A DNA stretch of 64,000 nucleotides from contig NZ_JAHDAU010000001.1 in the NCBI RefSeq assembly GCF_021991835.1, forward strand, positions 682,001 to 746,000. Direction: 5' to 3'. A program made the position numbers and the translations under genes. The notes beneath the pieces were generated by a model, which saw nothing but the letters and a program-made list of their open reading frames with translations, did not search any database and was not told where the DNA came from. The stretch comes from Polaribacter sargassicola (GTDB lineage: Bacteria > Bacteroidota > Bacteroidia > Flavobacteriales > Flavobacteriaceae). Shown one piece after another: positions 6,933-14,970 of the stretch (positions are counted from its first letter, which is position 1; every line of letters starts with the position of its first letter).

Positions 6933-9335
6933 TTAAAATTTATTGATTGAGTAATTAAGTTTTATGTAAAACGCACGTCCTGGTTTTTGTACAGATAAAT
7001 TATCATAAGCGGATTCGTCAAAAATATTTTTGACATCAAAACTTAAAACAAATTTTTTCTTAGGAAATGTATAACTACAACCAAAATCTTGTATAAATTG
7101 TTGAGGTATTAAAAACTTTTCTTGGCCCACTGTATTAGTACCTTGTGGTACTATATAAGAGAACTCATCTGTAAAATAAGCGTTGTAAAATAAGTTTAAT
7201 CGACTATTTTTTTGAAGGATATTTTTAATAGAATAACGTAAAGAGGTATTTAAAGTAAATAATGGTGTATTTGGTACATCTACTGTAATACCTGCTGTGT
7301 TTTTAGTCTCTAAACTTAATTTAGAAAAGTTGAAATTAAATCCTAAATTATTGTTGTAAGTATAATCTATTTGAGCCTCTAAGCCTTTAGAGGTACTTTT
7401 TTTATCAAAATTAGCGTATTGTACCAATTCATCATTTTCCCATCCATCTATATCAAAACCAATTAAATCTTTTATGTTTCTAGAAAAAAGATTGGTAGAA
7501 ATAACTAAACCATGTTTTTTAAAATTAAATCTACCAAAACGAACCCCTAAATTATAATTGTGGCTTATTTCTGGTTTTATGGTTAGGTTTGCAATTGTGT
7601 TATCTCCTAAATCTCCAAAAACTTCTGTTTCACTTGGTAGTCTTACCGCTTTTTCTGTAGAAGCTAAAACCGTTAAATTTGGTAAAATAGCATAAGATGT
7701 AGCCAATCCATATCCGTTGTAGTTTTTGTTGCTTTCGTAAATAGCTTCAATTACTTCTGTTTCAGATTCATTCCATTCTGGTGATGTATTTAATACTTTT
7801 TGGCGGTAGTGTTTACCAAAAATATTTGCTTTAAGTTTATTATTAAACGCATTAAGTTCATAACTTAAAGAAAAAATATTTTTATATAAATCGCTTGTTT
7901 GCTGAAACGTGTTTTCTAATAGAGATACCATTTCATCTGTATCTTCTCTATCTACACCACTATAAATATGATTTAATAATAGTTTATGTTGTTTGTTAAA
8001 ATTATAAGAAATACCAGATCTTATAGATGCTACTTTTCTATCTATGTTTAATAAAGTAGGACCATTTTCACTTTGAGAACCCCATATGTATTCAAACTCA
8101 TCACCTTTATAATCTATAGCTCTTTCTCCTGTCCAACTATAAGCAATAGCTGTAGTATCATTTACAACTCGATTTCTTTTTCCGTATAAACCATTTACGT
8201 TTATATCTAAGCCTTTAACTAAGAAATCTTTTTTAAGATAAGTTAAATTAGTAAGCAAAGCATCAGATTCTAAAAACCTGCCTTTGTATGGTGTTGTGTT
8301 TACAAAAGCACCGTGTTGTACTTCTTTATAATCATCAGAACCTGTAATACCAACTAAAAATTGATCGGCCCATTTTACATCTGTGTATCCAAATTGTAGC
8401 ATACCACCTGTAGATCTATAAGCATCATTAAACCTTCTGGCAGTAATAAGTGTTTGTACTCCACCTAAACCTTTATCTACAATTGTTTTACCGCTAATTT
8501 TGTAATCGTTATCAGAATAATTGTAAAAACCAGAAGCTTTAATTGTAAAACCTGAGTTTTTATAACGATACAATCCGTTAGTACTTGCCTGAAAAGTGTT
8601 GAAAGAACCGTAAGAAACAGATGCATTTAAATTTGTTTTTACTCCCTTTTTCATAACAATATTAATAGCGCCACCTAAAGCATCATCTGCTAAATGTCCT
8701 GGTACAACACCTTTATAGACTTCTATGTTTTCAATCATAGATGGTGGAATACTGTTTAAACTAAATGAAGATCCATATACAGAAATAGGAATACCATCTA
8801 TAAAAATACTAATAGATCTACCAGATAAACCATTTAAAGAATATTCTACATTAGAGCCTAATCCTCCGTTTTGTCTTAGCTTTACACCAACTGTAGAGTT
8901 TAATAATTCGTTAGTTTGTACGTTTCTTATACTTGCTTCTTTTGTTTTTATAATATTTACAGCAAAACCTTCAGTTTCCTTTTTTGTTTCGGCTGTTTTA
9001 GAAGTGATTTTAACTTCATCTAATTGATTTTTAGTTAGTTCTAGAGAAGTGTTTATTTCTTTCTTTTTAGTATTTAATGTAACTGTAATTTCTTTCTTTA
9101 TAGTATTTAATGAATGAAATTGAATTTTATATGTATTAAAAGGAATAGATTTTATGTAAAATTCTCCATTAAAGTCTGTAATTACTTCTTTGTAAAAGTG
9201 GTCTCCTTTTACAATAACAAATACATCCATTGCGGGTTCGTTGTTACTAAGTTTAACTTTTCCAAAAAAATCGCCAGTTTGAGCAAATACAGAAGAGGAT
9301 AAAAAGAAAAATATAAATATTCTTACAAAAAGCAT
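6933..9335 (-). CDS. TonB-dependent outer-membrane receptor
   Basis: 800 residues: signal peptide (about 1-18), a carboxypeptidase-like regulatory domain at about 20-105 (AMDVFVIVKGDHFYKEVITD), a plug at about 120-230 (NTEL-type plug with SIFIDGIPISVYGSSFSLNS and GALGGAINIVMKKG-like text near 205-232), and a long beta barrel ending in Phe. It imports a ligand such as a siderophore complex using TonB/ExbBD energy. It is the first gene of a two-gene unit with the propeller lipoprotein. Its -7 box (9352-9359, minus) overlaps a 20-base inverted repeat, suggesting repression. Iron ligand is inference from the partner type. Confidence 0.88.
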   Translation of the reverse strand: MLFVRIFIFFFLSSSVFAQTGDFFGKVKLSNNEPAMDVFVIVKGDHFYKEVITDFNGEFYIKSIPFNTYKIQFHSLNTIKKEITVTLNTKKKEINTSLELTKNQLDEVKITSKTAETKKETEGFAVNIIKTKEASIRNVQTNELLNSTVGVKLRQNGGLGSNVEYSLNGLSGRSISIFIDGIPISVYGSSFSLNSIPPSMIENIEVYKGVVPGHLADDALGGAINIVMKKGVKTNLNASVSYGSFNTFQASTNGLYRYKNSGFTIKASGFYNYSDNDYKISGKTIVDKGLGGVQTLITARRFNDAYRSTGGMLQFGYTDVKWADQFLVGITGSDDYKEVQHGAFVNTTPYKGRFLESDALLTNLTYLKKDFLVKGLDINVNGLYGKRNRVVNDTTAIAYSWTGERAIDYKGDEFEYIWGSQSENGPTLLNIDRKVASIRSGISYNFNKQHKLLLNHIYSGVDREDTDEMVSLLENTFQQTSDLYKNIFSLSYELNAFNNKLKANIFGKHYRQKVLNTSPEWNESETEVIEAIYESNKNYNGYGLATSYAILPNLTVLASTEKAVRLPSETEVFGDLGDNTIANLTIKPEISHNYNLGVRFGRFNFKKHGLVISTNLFSRNIKDLIGFDIDGWENDELVQYANFDKKSTSKGLEAQIDYTYNNNLGFNFNFSKLSLETKNTAGITVDVPNTPLFTLNTSLRYSIKNILQKNSRLNLFYNAYFTDEFSYIVPQGTNTVGQEKFLIPQQFIQDFGCSYTFPKKKFVLSFDVKNIFDESAYDNLSVQKPGRAFYIKLNYSINKF

Positions 9336-9350
9336 GAGTTATTATTTTTG

Positions 9351-9370
9351 ACAAATATAACTTTATTTGT
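9351..9370. promoter_or_regulatory. Inverted repeat overlapping the receptor promoter
   Basis: Perfect seven-base arms ACAAATA / TATTTGT separated by six bases. The left arm contains, on the minus strand, the TATATTTG -7 box 16 bases before the receptor ATG. This is the layout of an operator or simply a symmetrical promoter; it does not resemble a classical Fur box. Confidence 0.4.
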
Positions 9371-9575
9371 AATTAATCTAAATAAGTATAAACGATTTGA
9401 AGAATTATTATTTTTAAACTTTTTTAATGAATTAACAATAATTTATAATTAATCTAATTAATAATAATTAAGAAAATAGTTGATATTATTAATTATTCTG
9501 TATTGAGCGTTGTTTTGTTTTTGTTTAAAAGGAGGTGAGAAAATGTTTTTATTGAGTGAAAAAGGAAATAATAAG

Positions 9576-10433
9576 CTATTTTTTACTTCTGATACTCTCA
9601 ATAATAACTGTTGATAAAATTAAGCTTCCGCCAATAAAAGTATTAAAAGAAGGAATTTCGTTTACAAAAAAGTAGGCAATAATAATTCCGAATATTGGTT
9701 GAACACTACTAATAATACTTGCAGTAGATGCAGAAAAATGTTTTAGAGCATTTACCATCATTGTATGTCCTACAGAAGTTGTAAGAAGAGCAACTAACAG
9801 TAAAAGAGGTATTTGGCTTTTAAGGTTAGAAAAATCGCTAAAAAATAATGTAGGTATTAATAGGGTTGCAATAATAACCATTTGATAATACATTAACATA
9901 CTTGCATTATAATCTTTTACGTGTTGTTTAATGGTAAGATTTCTAAGGGCGTAAAAAAATGCCGATAAAACTCCGAATAAAATGCCTTTTAAATAAGTGT
10001 TCTCTAAAGAGAAATTAGGTACAAGAATATACATACCAATTATAACCAAAATAGCTAAAAATATATGTACAGGATTTATTTTTTGTTTAGAGAAAAAGGG
10101 TTCTAAAAAAGCAGTAATTACAGGAAATGTATACATAGATAACATGCCTAAAGCTACATTAGATAATTTTAAAGCCATAAAGTAGGTAACCCAATGAGAG
10201 GCCATAAAAAAACCACTAATGATAAAAGAATAAAAATCTTTTTTAGATTTTATTTTTAGATCTATTTTTTTAAAACGACAAAAAACATACATAAAAAAAG
10301 AGGCAAGGCATGCTCTGCAAAAAATAATTGCCTCTGCCGGTAAAGCAATATATCTACCTAAAACACCAGATGTACTAACAAAAAGGGTTCCTAAAAGTAG
10401 AAATGATAAATTTTTTGCGTGCGTATTTTCCAT
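9576..10433 (-). CDS. EamA/DMT-family inner-membrane transporter
   Basis: 285 residues with about ten hydrophobic segments arranged as two EamA repeats (first about 10-140, second about 150-282; FGVLSAFFYALRNLTIKQ opens the second). These drug/metabolite transporter superfamily proteins usually export amino acids or metabolites; the substrate cannot be told. Its ATG overlaps the stop of mfd (TAATG), so the two are translationally linked. No unusual features. Confidence 0.88.
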   Translation of the reverse strand: MENTHAKNLSFLLLGTLFVSTSGVLGRYIALPAEAIIFCRACLASFFMYVFCRFKKIDLKIKSKKDFYSFIISGFFMASHWVTYFMALKLSNVALGMLSMYTFPVITAFLEPFFSKQKINPVHIFLAILVIIGMYILVPNFSLENTYLKGILFGVLSAFFYALRNLTIKQHVKDYNASMLMYYQMVIIATLLIPTLFFSDFSNLKSQIPLLLLVALLTTSVGHTMMVNALKHFSASTASIISSVQPIFGIIIAYFFVNEIPSFNTFIGGSLILSTVIIESIRSKK

Positions 10434-13400
10434 TACACTTTTTGTAAAATATCTAATGCTGTCTTAACCGAATCAATTCTAATAAAAGTTATTAATAAAC
10501 GTAAGCCGTTTTTTGTTTCTTTCTCTTTCATAACGCAACTTTTGCTATTTAGTTGAACGTATTTTAACATTCTAGAAAAAGCATCAGTTTGGTAAAAATC
10601 ACTTTGTTGATTAGAAACAAAATAACCAATCATACGTTTCTGTTTTAGAATAATCTTTTCTAAACCAAGTTCTTTTGCTAGCCATTTTATACGTACAGAG
10701 TTTAATAAATCTTCAACTTGCGTTGGAAATTCTCCAAATCTGTCTACAATTTCACTTTCAAAATTTTGCAATTCACTTTCTTTTGTTAAATCACCCAATT
10801 TCGAGTATAAAGATAATCTTTCTGTAATAGAATTTATATAATCATCCGGAAAAAGAATTTCAAAGTCTGTATCTATTTGTACTTCTTTTACAAATTCTTT
10901 TGGTTTAGAGTTATCAGTAGGATATAGTTCTTTAAATTCATTTTCTTTTAACTCTTCAATAGCTTCTTGTAATATTTTTTGGTAAGTATCAAAACCAATA
11001 TCATTTATAAAACCACTTTGTTCTCCACCTAATAAATCTCCAGCTCCACGAATTTCTAAATCTTTCATGGCAATGTTAATTCCGCTTCCTAAATCAGAAA
11101 ATAAAACCAATGCTTCTATACGTTTTCTAGCATCATCAGTCATCATATGATAAGGCGGAGTTATAAAATAACAAAAGGCTTTTTTGTTAGAGCGCCCAAC
11201 TCTACCTCGCATTTGATGTAAATCAGACAATCCAAAATTATTAGCATTATTAATAAAAATTGTATTAGCATTAGGCACATCTAAACCACTTTCTATAATT
11301 GTAGTAGAAACCAAAACATCAAAATCACCAGCCATAAAAGCTAGCATTAATTCTTCTAGTTTTTTGCCTTCCATTTGTCCGTGACCAATACCAATTTTTG
11401 CTGATGGAACGAGCCTTTGTAGTAAACCAGCAACTTCTTTTATGTTTTCTATTCTGTTATGTATAAAGAAAACTTGTCCTCCTCTAGAAATTTCATAGGA
11501 AATGGCATCTCTTAAGGTTTCTTCAGAAAAACGGATAACATTACTTTCTATAGGATGTCTGTTTGGTGGTGGTGTTTTTATAACCGATAAATCTCTAGCG
11601 GCCATTAAACTAAATTGTAAGGTTCTAGGGATTGGGGTTGCGGTTAACGTTAGTGTATCTACATTTTCTTTTAAGGTTTTTAACTTGTCTTTTACAGCAA
11701 CACCAAATTTTTGTTCTTCATCTATAATTAATAAACCTAAATTTTTAAACTGTATACGTTTATTTGTTAGTTGATGTGTACCGATGATGATATCAACCTC
11801 ACCATTATTTACACCATCAATAGCTGCTGTTTTTTGTTTTGCAGTTCTAAACCTGTTTAAGTAATCTATTTTAACAGGAAAATCTTTTAATCTTTCTGAA
11901 AATGTTTTGTAATGTTGAAAAGCTAAAATTGTTGTAGGTACCAAAACTGCAACTTGTTTACCGTTATCTACTGCTTTAAAAGCAGCTCTTACAGCAACTT
12001 CTGTTTTACCAAAACCAACATCACCACAAACCAATCTGTCCATGGGTTGTTCTTTTTCCATATCTAATTTTACATCCTGCGTAGCAGTAAATTGATCTGG
12101 TGTGTCTTCATACATAAAACTACCTTCTAGCTCATGCTGAATATGTGTATCTGGCCCGTAAGCAAAACCTTTTTGTAGTTTTCTTTTGGCGTATAATTGA
12201 ATTAAATTATAAGCAATATGTTTAACTCTTGCTTTGGTTTTTTGTTTTACTTTTTTCCAAGCACCAGAACCTAATTTGTATATTTTAGGTGCTTTGCCGT
12301 CTTTGCCGTTAAATTTAGATATTTTGTGAAGCGAATGAATACTTACGTATAAAACATCTCTTTCTCCGTAAACTAATTTTATTGCTTCTTGTTTTTTACC
12401 TTGAACATCTATTTTTTGGAGACCGCCAAACTTTCCAATTCCATGATCCATGTGTGTTACATAATCACCAATTTCTAATTTGTTAATTTCTTGTAAGGTA
12501 ATAGCTTGTTTTTTAGCGTAACCATTTTTTAATCGGAATTTATGATAACGTTCAAAAATTTCGTGGTCTGTATAACAAACCAACATTTGCTCTACATCTA
12601 CAAAGCCTTTGTATAGCGGAAAAATTACAGTTTCGTAATGTACTTCTTCTTCTGCATCATCAAAAATGTCATGAAAACGTTTTGCTTGTTGCTCGTTAGC
12701 GCAAAAAATATAATTGGTAAAACCAGCAATGTGATGTTCATTTAAATCTGCAATTAATAAATTAAATTGTTTGTTAAAAGAAGGTTGAGGTTTGGTGTTA
12801 AATTCTATTTCTATGTTTTTATTGGTAATAGAATTGCCAAAATTAACTAAAGAAAAATCTTGTAATTGATCTTTTATAAAAGTACCATCGCAAAATAATT
12901 CTGATGGTTTTGCGTGATTAATTTCTTTAGATAGATTTTTAAAAGCCTCTTCTGCTTTTTGGTAAAACTTATCTAAATTACTGGTAATTACGTTAATGTT
13001 TTTTGTAAAAATAATGGTTTTAGAAGAGATATATTTTAAGAAACTCTCTCTGTTTTCTTGTAGAGTTTTGTTTTCTACATTAGGCATTATAGAAACTTTT
13101 TTTAGCTTCTCTTTAGATAGTTGTGTTTCTACATCAAAAGTTCTAATACTATCAATTTCATCACCAAAAAATTCTATTCTAAAAGGTTCATCATTAGAAA
13201 AAGAAAATACATCTATAATTCCGCCTCTTACAGAGAAGTCTCCAGGCTCAGTAACAAAATCTACACGTTTAAATTTATATTCAAACAAAACTTCGTTTAC
13301 AAAATCTAAAGATAAATTTTCTCCTATATTAATCTTTAATGTGCTTTTGTCAAGTTCTTTCTTTGTTACTACTTTCTCAAACAAAGCAGTGGGATAAGTA

Positions 13401-13765
13401 ACAATAACTGCCGGTTTTGTTCTAGAGTTTATCCTGTTTAATACTTCTGATCGTAATAAAATATTGGCATTGTCCGTTTCTTCAATATGATAAGGTCTTC
13501 TATAGGATCCAGGGTAGAAAAGAACGTTTTTGTCTCCTAAAAGTTGTTCTAAATCATTTAAATGATAGGCGGCCTCTTCTTTATCATTAAAAATTAAAAG
13601 ATAAGGTTTGTTTACTTTTTTAAAAGTTTCTGAAATAACAAAAGACAAAGAAGAGTTAACTAAGTTAGTTATTTGTATGTTGTTTTTGTCTTTTTGAAGA
13701 GCCTTAATTAGCTTTTCTATATTTGCAGATTTTTGATATTGGTTTACTATGTTCTGCTTGCTCAA
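10433..13765 (-). CDS. mfd: Transcription-repair coupling factor Mfd
   Basis: DNA translocase that removes RNA polymerase stalled at lesions and recruits UvrA. The 1110-residue length fits the family. The order is a UvrB-like N-terminal module, an RNA-polymerase-interacting CarD-like domain near residues 425-490 (GDYVTHMDHGIGKF), a helicase core with Walker A GDVGFGKTEVA near 580 and IIDEEQKFG near 679, motif-VI region MRGRVGRSNKKAFCYF, and the C-terminal TRCF domain. A TATTTTTG box lies 16 bases upstream (13782-13789, minus). It is the first gene of a unit with the EamA transporter and divergent from a porin-like gene. Confidence 0.97.
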   Translation of the reverse strand: MSKQNIVNQYQKSANIEKLIKALQKDKNNIQITNLVNSSLSFVISETFKKVNKPYLLIFNDKEEAAYHLNDLEQLLGDKNVLFYPGSYRRPYHIEETDNANILLRSEVLNRINSRTKPAVIVTYPTALFEKVVTKKELDKSTLKINIGENLSLDFVNEVLFEYKFKRVDFVTEPGDFSVRGGIIDVFSFSNDEPFRIEFFGDEIDSIRTFDVETQLSKEKLKKVSIMPNVENKTLQENRESFLKYISSKTIIFTKNINVITSNLDKFYQKAEEAFKNLSKEINHAKPSELFCDGTFIKDQLQDFSLVNFGNSITNKNIEIEFNTKPQPSFNKQFNLLIADLNEHHIAGFTNYIFCANEQQAKRFHDIFDDAEEEVHYETVIFPLYKGFVDVEQMLVCYTDHEIFERYHKFRLKNGYAKKQAITLQEINKLEIGDYVTHMDHGIGKFGGLQKIDVQGKKQEAIKLVYGERDVLYVSIHSLHKISKFNGKDGKAPKIYKLGSGAWKKVKQKTKARVKHIAYNLIQLYAKRKLQKGFAYGPDTHIQHELEGSFMYEDTPDQFTATQDVKLDMEKEQPMDRLVCGDVGFGKTEVAVRAAFKAVDNGKQVAVLVPTTILAFQHYKTFSERLKDFPVKIDYLNRFRTAKQKTAAIDGVNNGEVDIIIGTHQLTNKRIQFKNLGLLIIDEEQKFGVAVKDKLKTLKENVDTLTLTATPIPRTLQFSLMAARDLSVIKTPPPNRHPIESNVIRFSEETLRDAISYEISRGGQVFFIHNRIENIKEVAGLLQRLVPSAKIGIGHGQMEGKKLEELMLAFMAGDFDVLVSTTIIESGLDVPNANTIFINNANNFGLSDLHQMRGRVGRSNKKAFCYFITPPYHMMTDDARKRIEALVLFSDLGSGINIAMKDLEIRGAGDLLGGEQSGFINDIGFDTYQKILQEAIEELKENEFKELYPTDNSKPKEFVKEVQIDTDFEILFPDDYINSITERLSLYSKLGDLTKESELQNFESEIVDRFGEFPTQVEDLLNSVRIKWLAKELGLEKIILKQKRMIGYFVSNQQSDFYQTDAFSRMLKYVQLNSKSCVMKEKETKNGLRLLITFIRIDSVKTALDILQKV

Positions 13766-13781
13766 TTTAAAGATTTTTCAA

Positions 13782-13789
13782 CAAAAATA
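13782..13789 (-). promoter_or_regulatory. -7 promoter box for mfd
   Basis: TATTTTTG on the minus strand fits TAnnTTTG, 16 bases before the ATG, the same spacing as at several other genes here. Confidence 0.4.
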
Positions 13790-13821
13790 CTTATTTTAAT
13801 AAGATATAATGAGTATGGAGC

Positions 13822-13851
13822 TTTGTTTTGTAATGAAACTTAATATATTTG
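13822..13851 (+). promoter_or_regulatory. Promoter of the porin-like gene
   Basis: TTTG at 13822-13825, an 18-base spacer, then TATATTTG at 13844-13851, a full Bacteroidota -33/-7 pair. It lies 31 bases before the ATG at 13883. Confidence 0.65.
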
Positions 13852-13882
13852 CAGCTGAAAAAGTTTTAAAATAAAATTGCAA

Positions 13883-14485
13883 ATGTTAAAAAAAGGATTT
13901 AGAGCACTACTGTGTTTAGTTTTTTGGGTATCGATTTATAATTTAAATGCTCAAAATAATGAAGGGAATTGGAATATAGGTATTGGTGTTTCTTTAGAGT
14001 ATTTTGGTGAATTTAACGAGAACAATAAACTTTCTGAGAGGTATAATTCTCAATTCTCTAGTTTCTTATTAAGTAGAAAAGTAGGAAATAATTTTGTAGC
14101 AGACTTAGTATATACTACAGAACTAGCAAATCCTTTAGGAAGTCATAACGTGTTTGAATATAGTGCGTTTGATATTTCTTTGAAATATAATCTTTATAAA
14201 GATATCTTAAATGTCTTTCCTTACATAGGTATTGGATATGGTTATGTAAAAGGTGCAGACAGTGTAGAAAACACTCAAGATGTTATTAGTTTAAATTTTT
14301 TAGCTGGTGGTACATATTGGCTTTCTAATAGAGTAGGTTTAACTAGTAGATTAGTGTATAAAAATATTGGCTCTAAGTATGACTCTATGGATTCTCATTT
14401 ACAAGGAATGTTAGGTTTGGTTTATAGTTTTAATTTAAGCTCAGCATTAAAAAGTGGTGAAAAACGTAGAAGAAATTGGAACTAG
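13883..14485 (+). CDS. Outer-membrane beta-barrel (porin-like) protein
   Basis: About 200 residues with a signal peptide (LLCLVFWVSIYNLNAQ) followed by alternating amphipathic strands typical of a small eight-strand barrel (GIGVSLEYFG, VFPYIGIGYGYVKG, GGTYWLSNRVGLTSRLVYK). The last residues are basic rather than aromatic. I chose the ATG at 13883; a TTG two codons earlier is possible but less likely. Function is unknown; it could be structural, a small porin or an OmpW-like protein. It ends five bases from a convergent gene. Confidence 0.75.
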   Translation: MLKKGFRALLCLVFWVSIYNLNAQNNEGNWNIGIGVSLEYFGEFNENNKLSERYNSQFSSFLLSRKVGNNFVADLVYTTELANPLGSHNVFEYSAFDISLKYNLYKDILNVFPYIGIGYGYVKGADSVENTQDVISLNFLAGGTYWLSNRVGLTSRLVYKNIGSKYDSMDSHLQGMLGLVYSFNLSSALKSGEKRRRNWN

Positions 14486-14490
14486 TAGCT

Positions 14491-14961
14491 TTATATTCTT
14501 TTTAGAATAGATAGCATTCTTTTACTATTTAGATAGCCACTTTTTTGTAAATCTATTTCAAAATTAGAATTTAAAATAGTTGTTGTAGGATAAATAATTC
14601 TGTTTTTAACACCGGCTAACTCATCGGCTAATTGATGTACACCAGTATTATTACCTGTTGGTTTGTATTTAAAGGTATGATTTAAGAAATTTATATCTTT
14701 TTTACTTTCTGCATTTAGTAAAACAAAATAGAACTTATTGTTTAAAGCCTTTATTACATCTTTATTGCTAAATGTGTTTTTTTTCATTGCAAAACAATAT
14801 TTGCACCAATCTGTATAAATAAAAACTACAATTGGTTTGGGGCTTTGTTTATTTAATTTTTCAATTTCAAGAAAAGAATAAATCTTGAGTTCCTCTTTTT
14901 TTTCTTGAGATTGAGTAGTTAAGCAAATAAATAAAGTAATAAAGGCAATATATTCTCTCAT
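14491..14961 (-). CDS. Secreted thioredoxin-fold protein
   Basis: 156 residues with an N-terminal signal peptide (YIAFITLFICLTTQS) and a thioredoxin-fold core with the active-site motif DWCKYC at residues 51-56, then a cis-Pro region (RIIYPTTTILN). Likely a periplasmic thiol oxidoreductase. It follows the receptor gene by nine bases and is probably co-transcribed under the DtxR-type operator at 17239-17266, so it may serve metal uptake (for example metal reduction or receptor maturation); that link is inference. Confidence 0.8.
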   Translation of the reverse strand: MREYIAFITLFICLTTQSQEKKEELKIYSFLEIEKLNKQSPKPIVVFIYTDWCKYCFAMKKNTFSNKDVIKALNNKFYFVLLNAESKKDINFLNHTFKYKPTGNNTGVHQLADELAGVKNRIIYPTTTILNSNFEIDLQKSGYLNSKRMLSILKRI

Positions 14962-14970
14962 TAATTTAAA

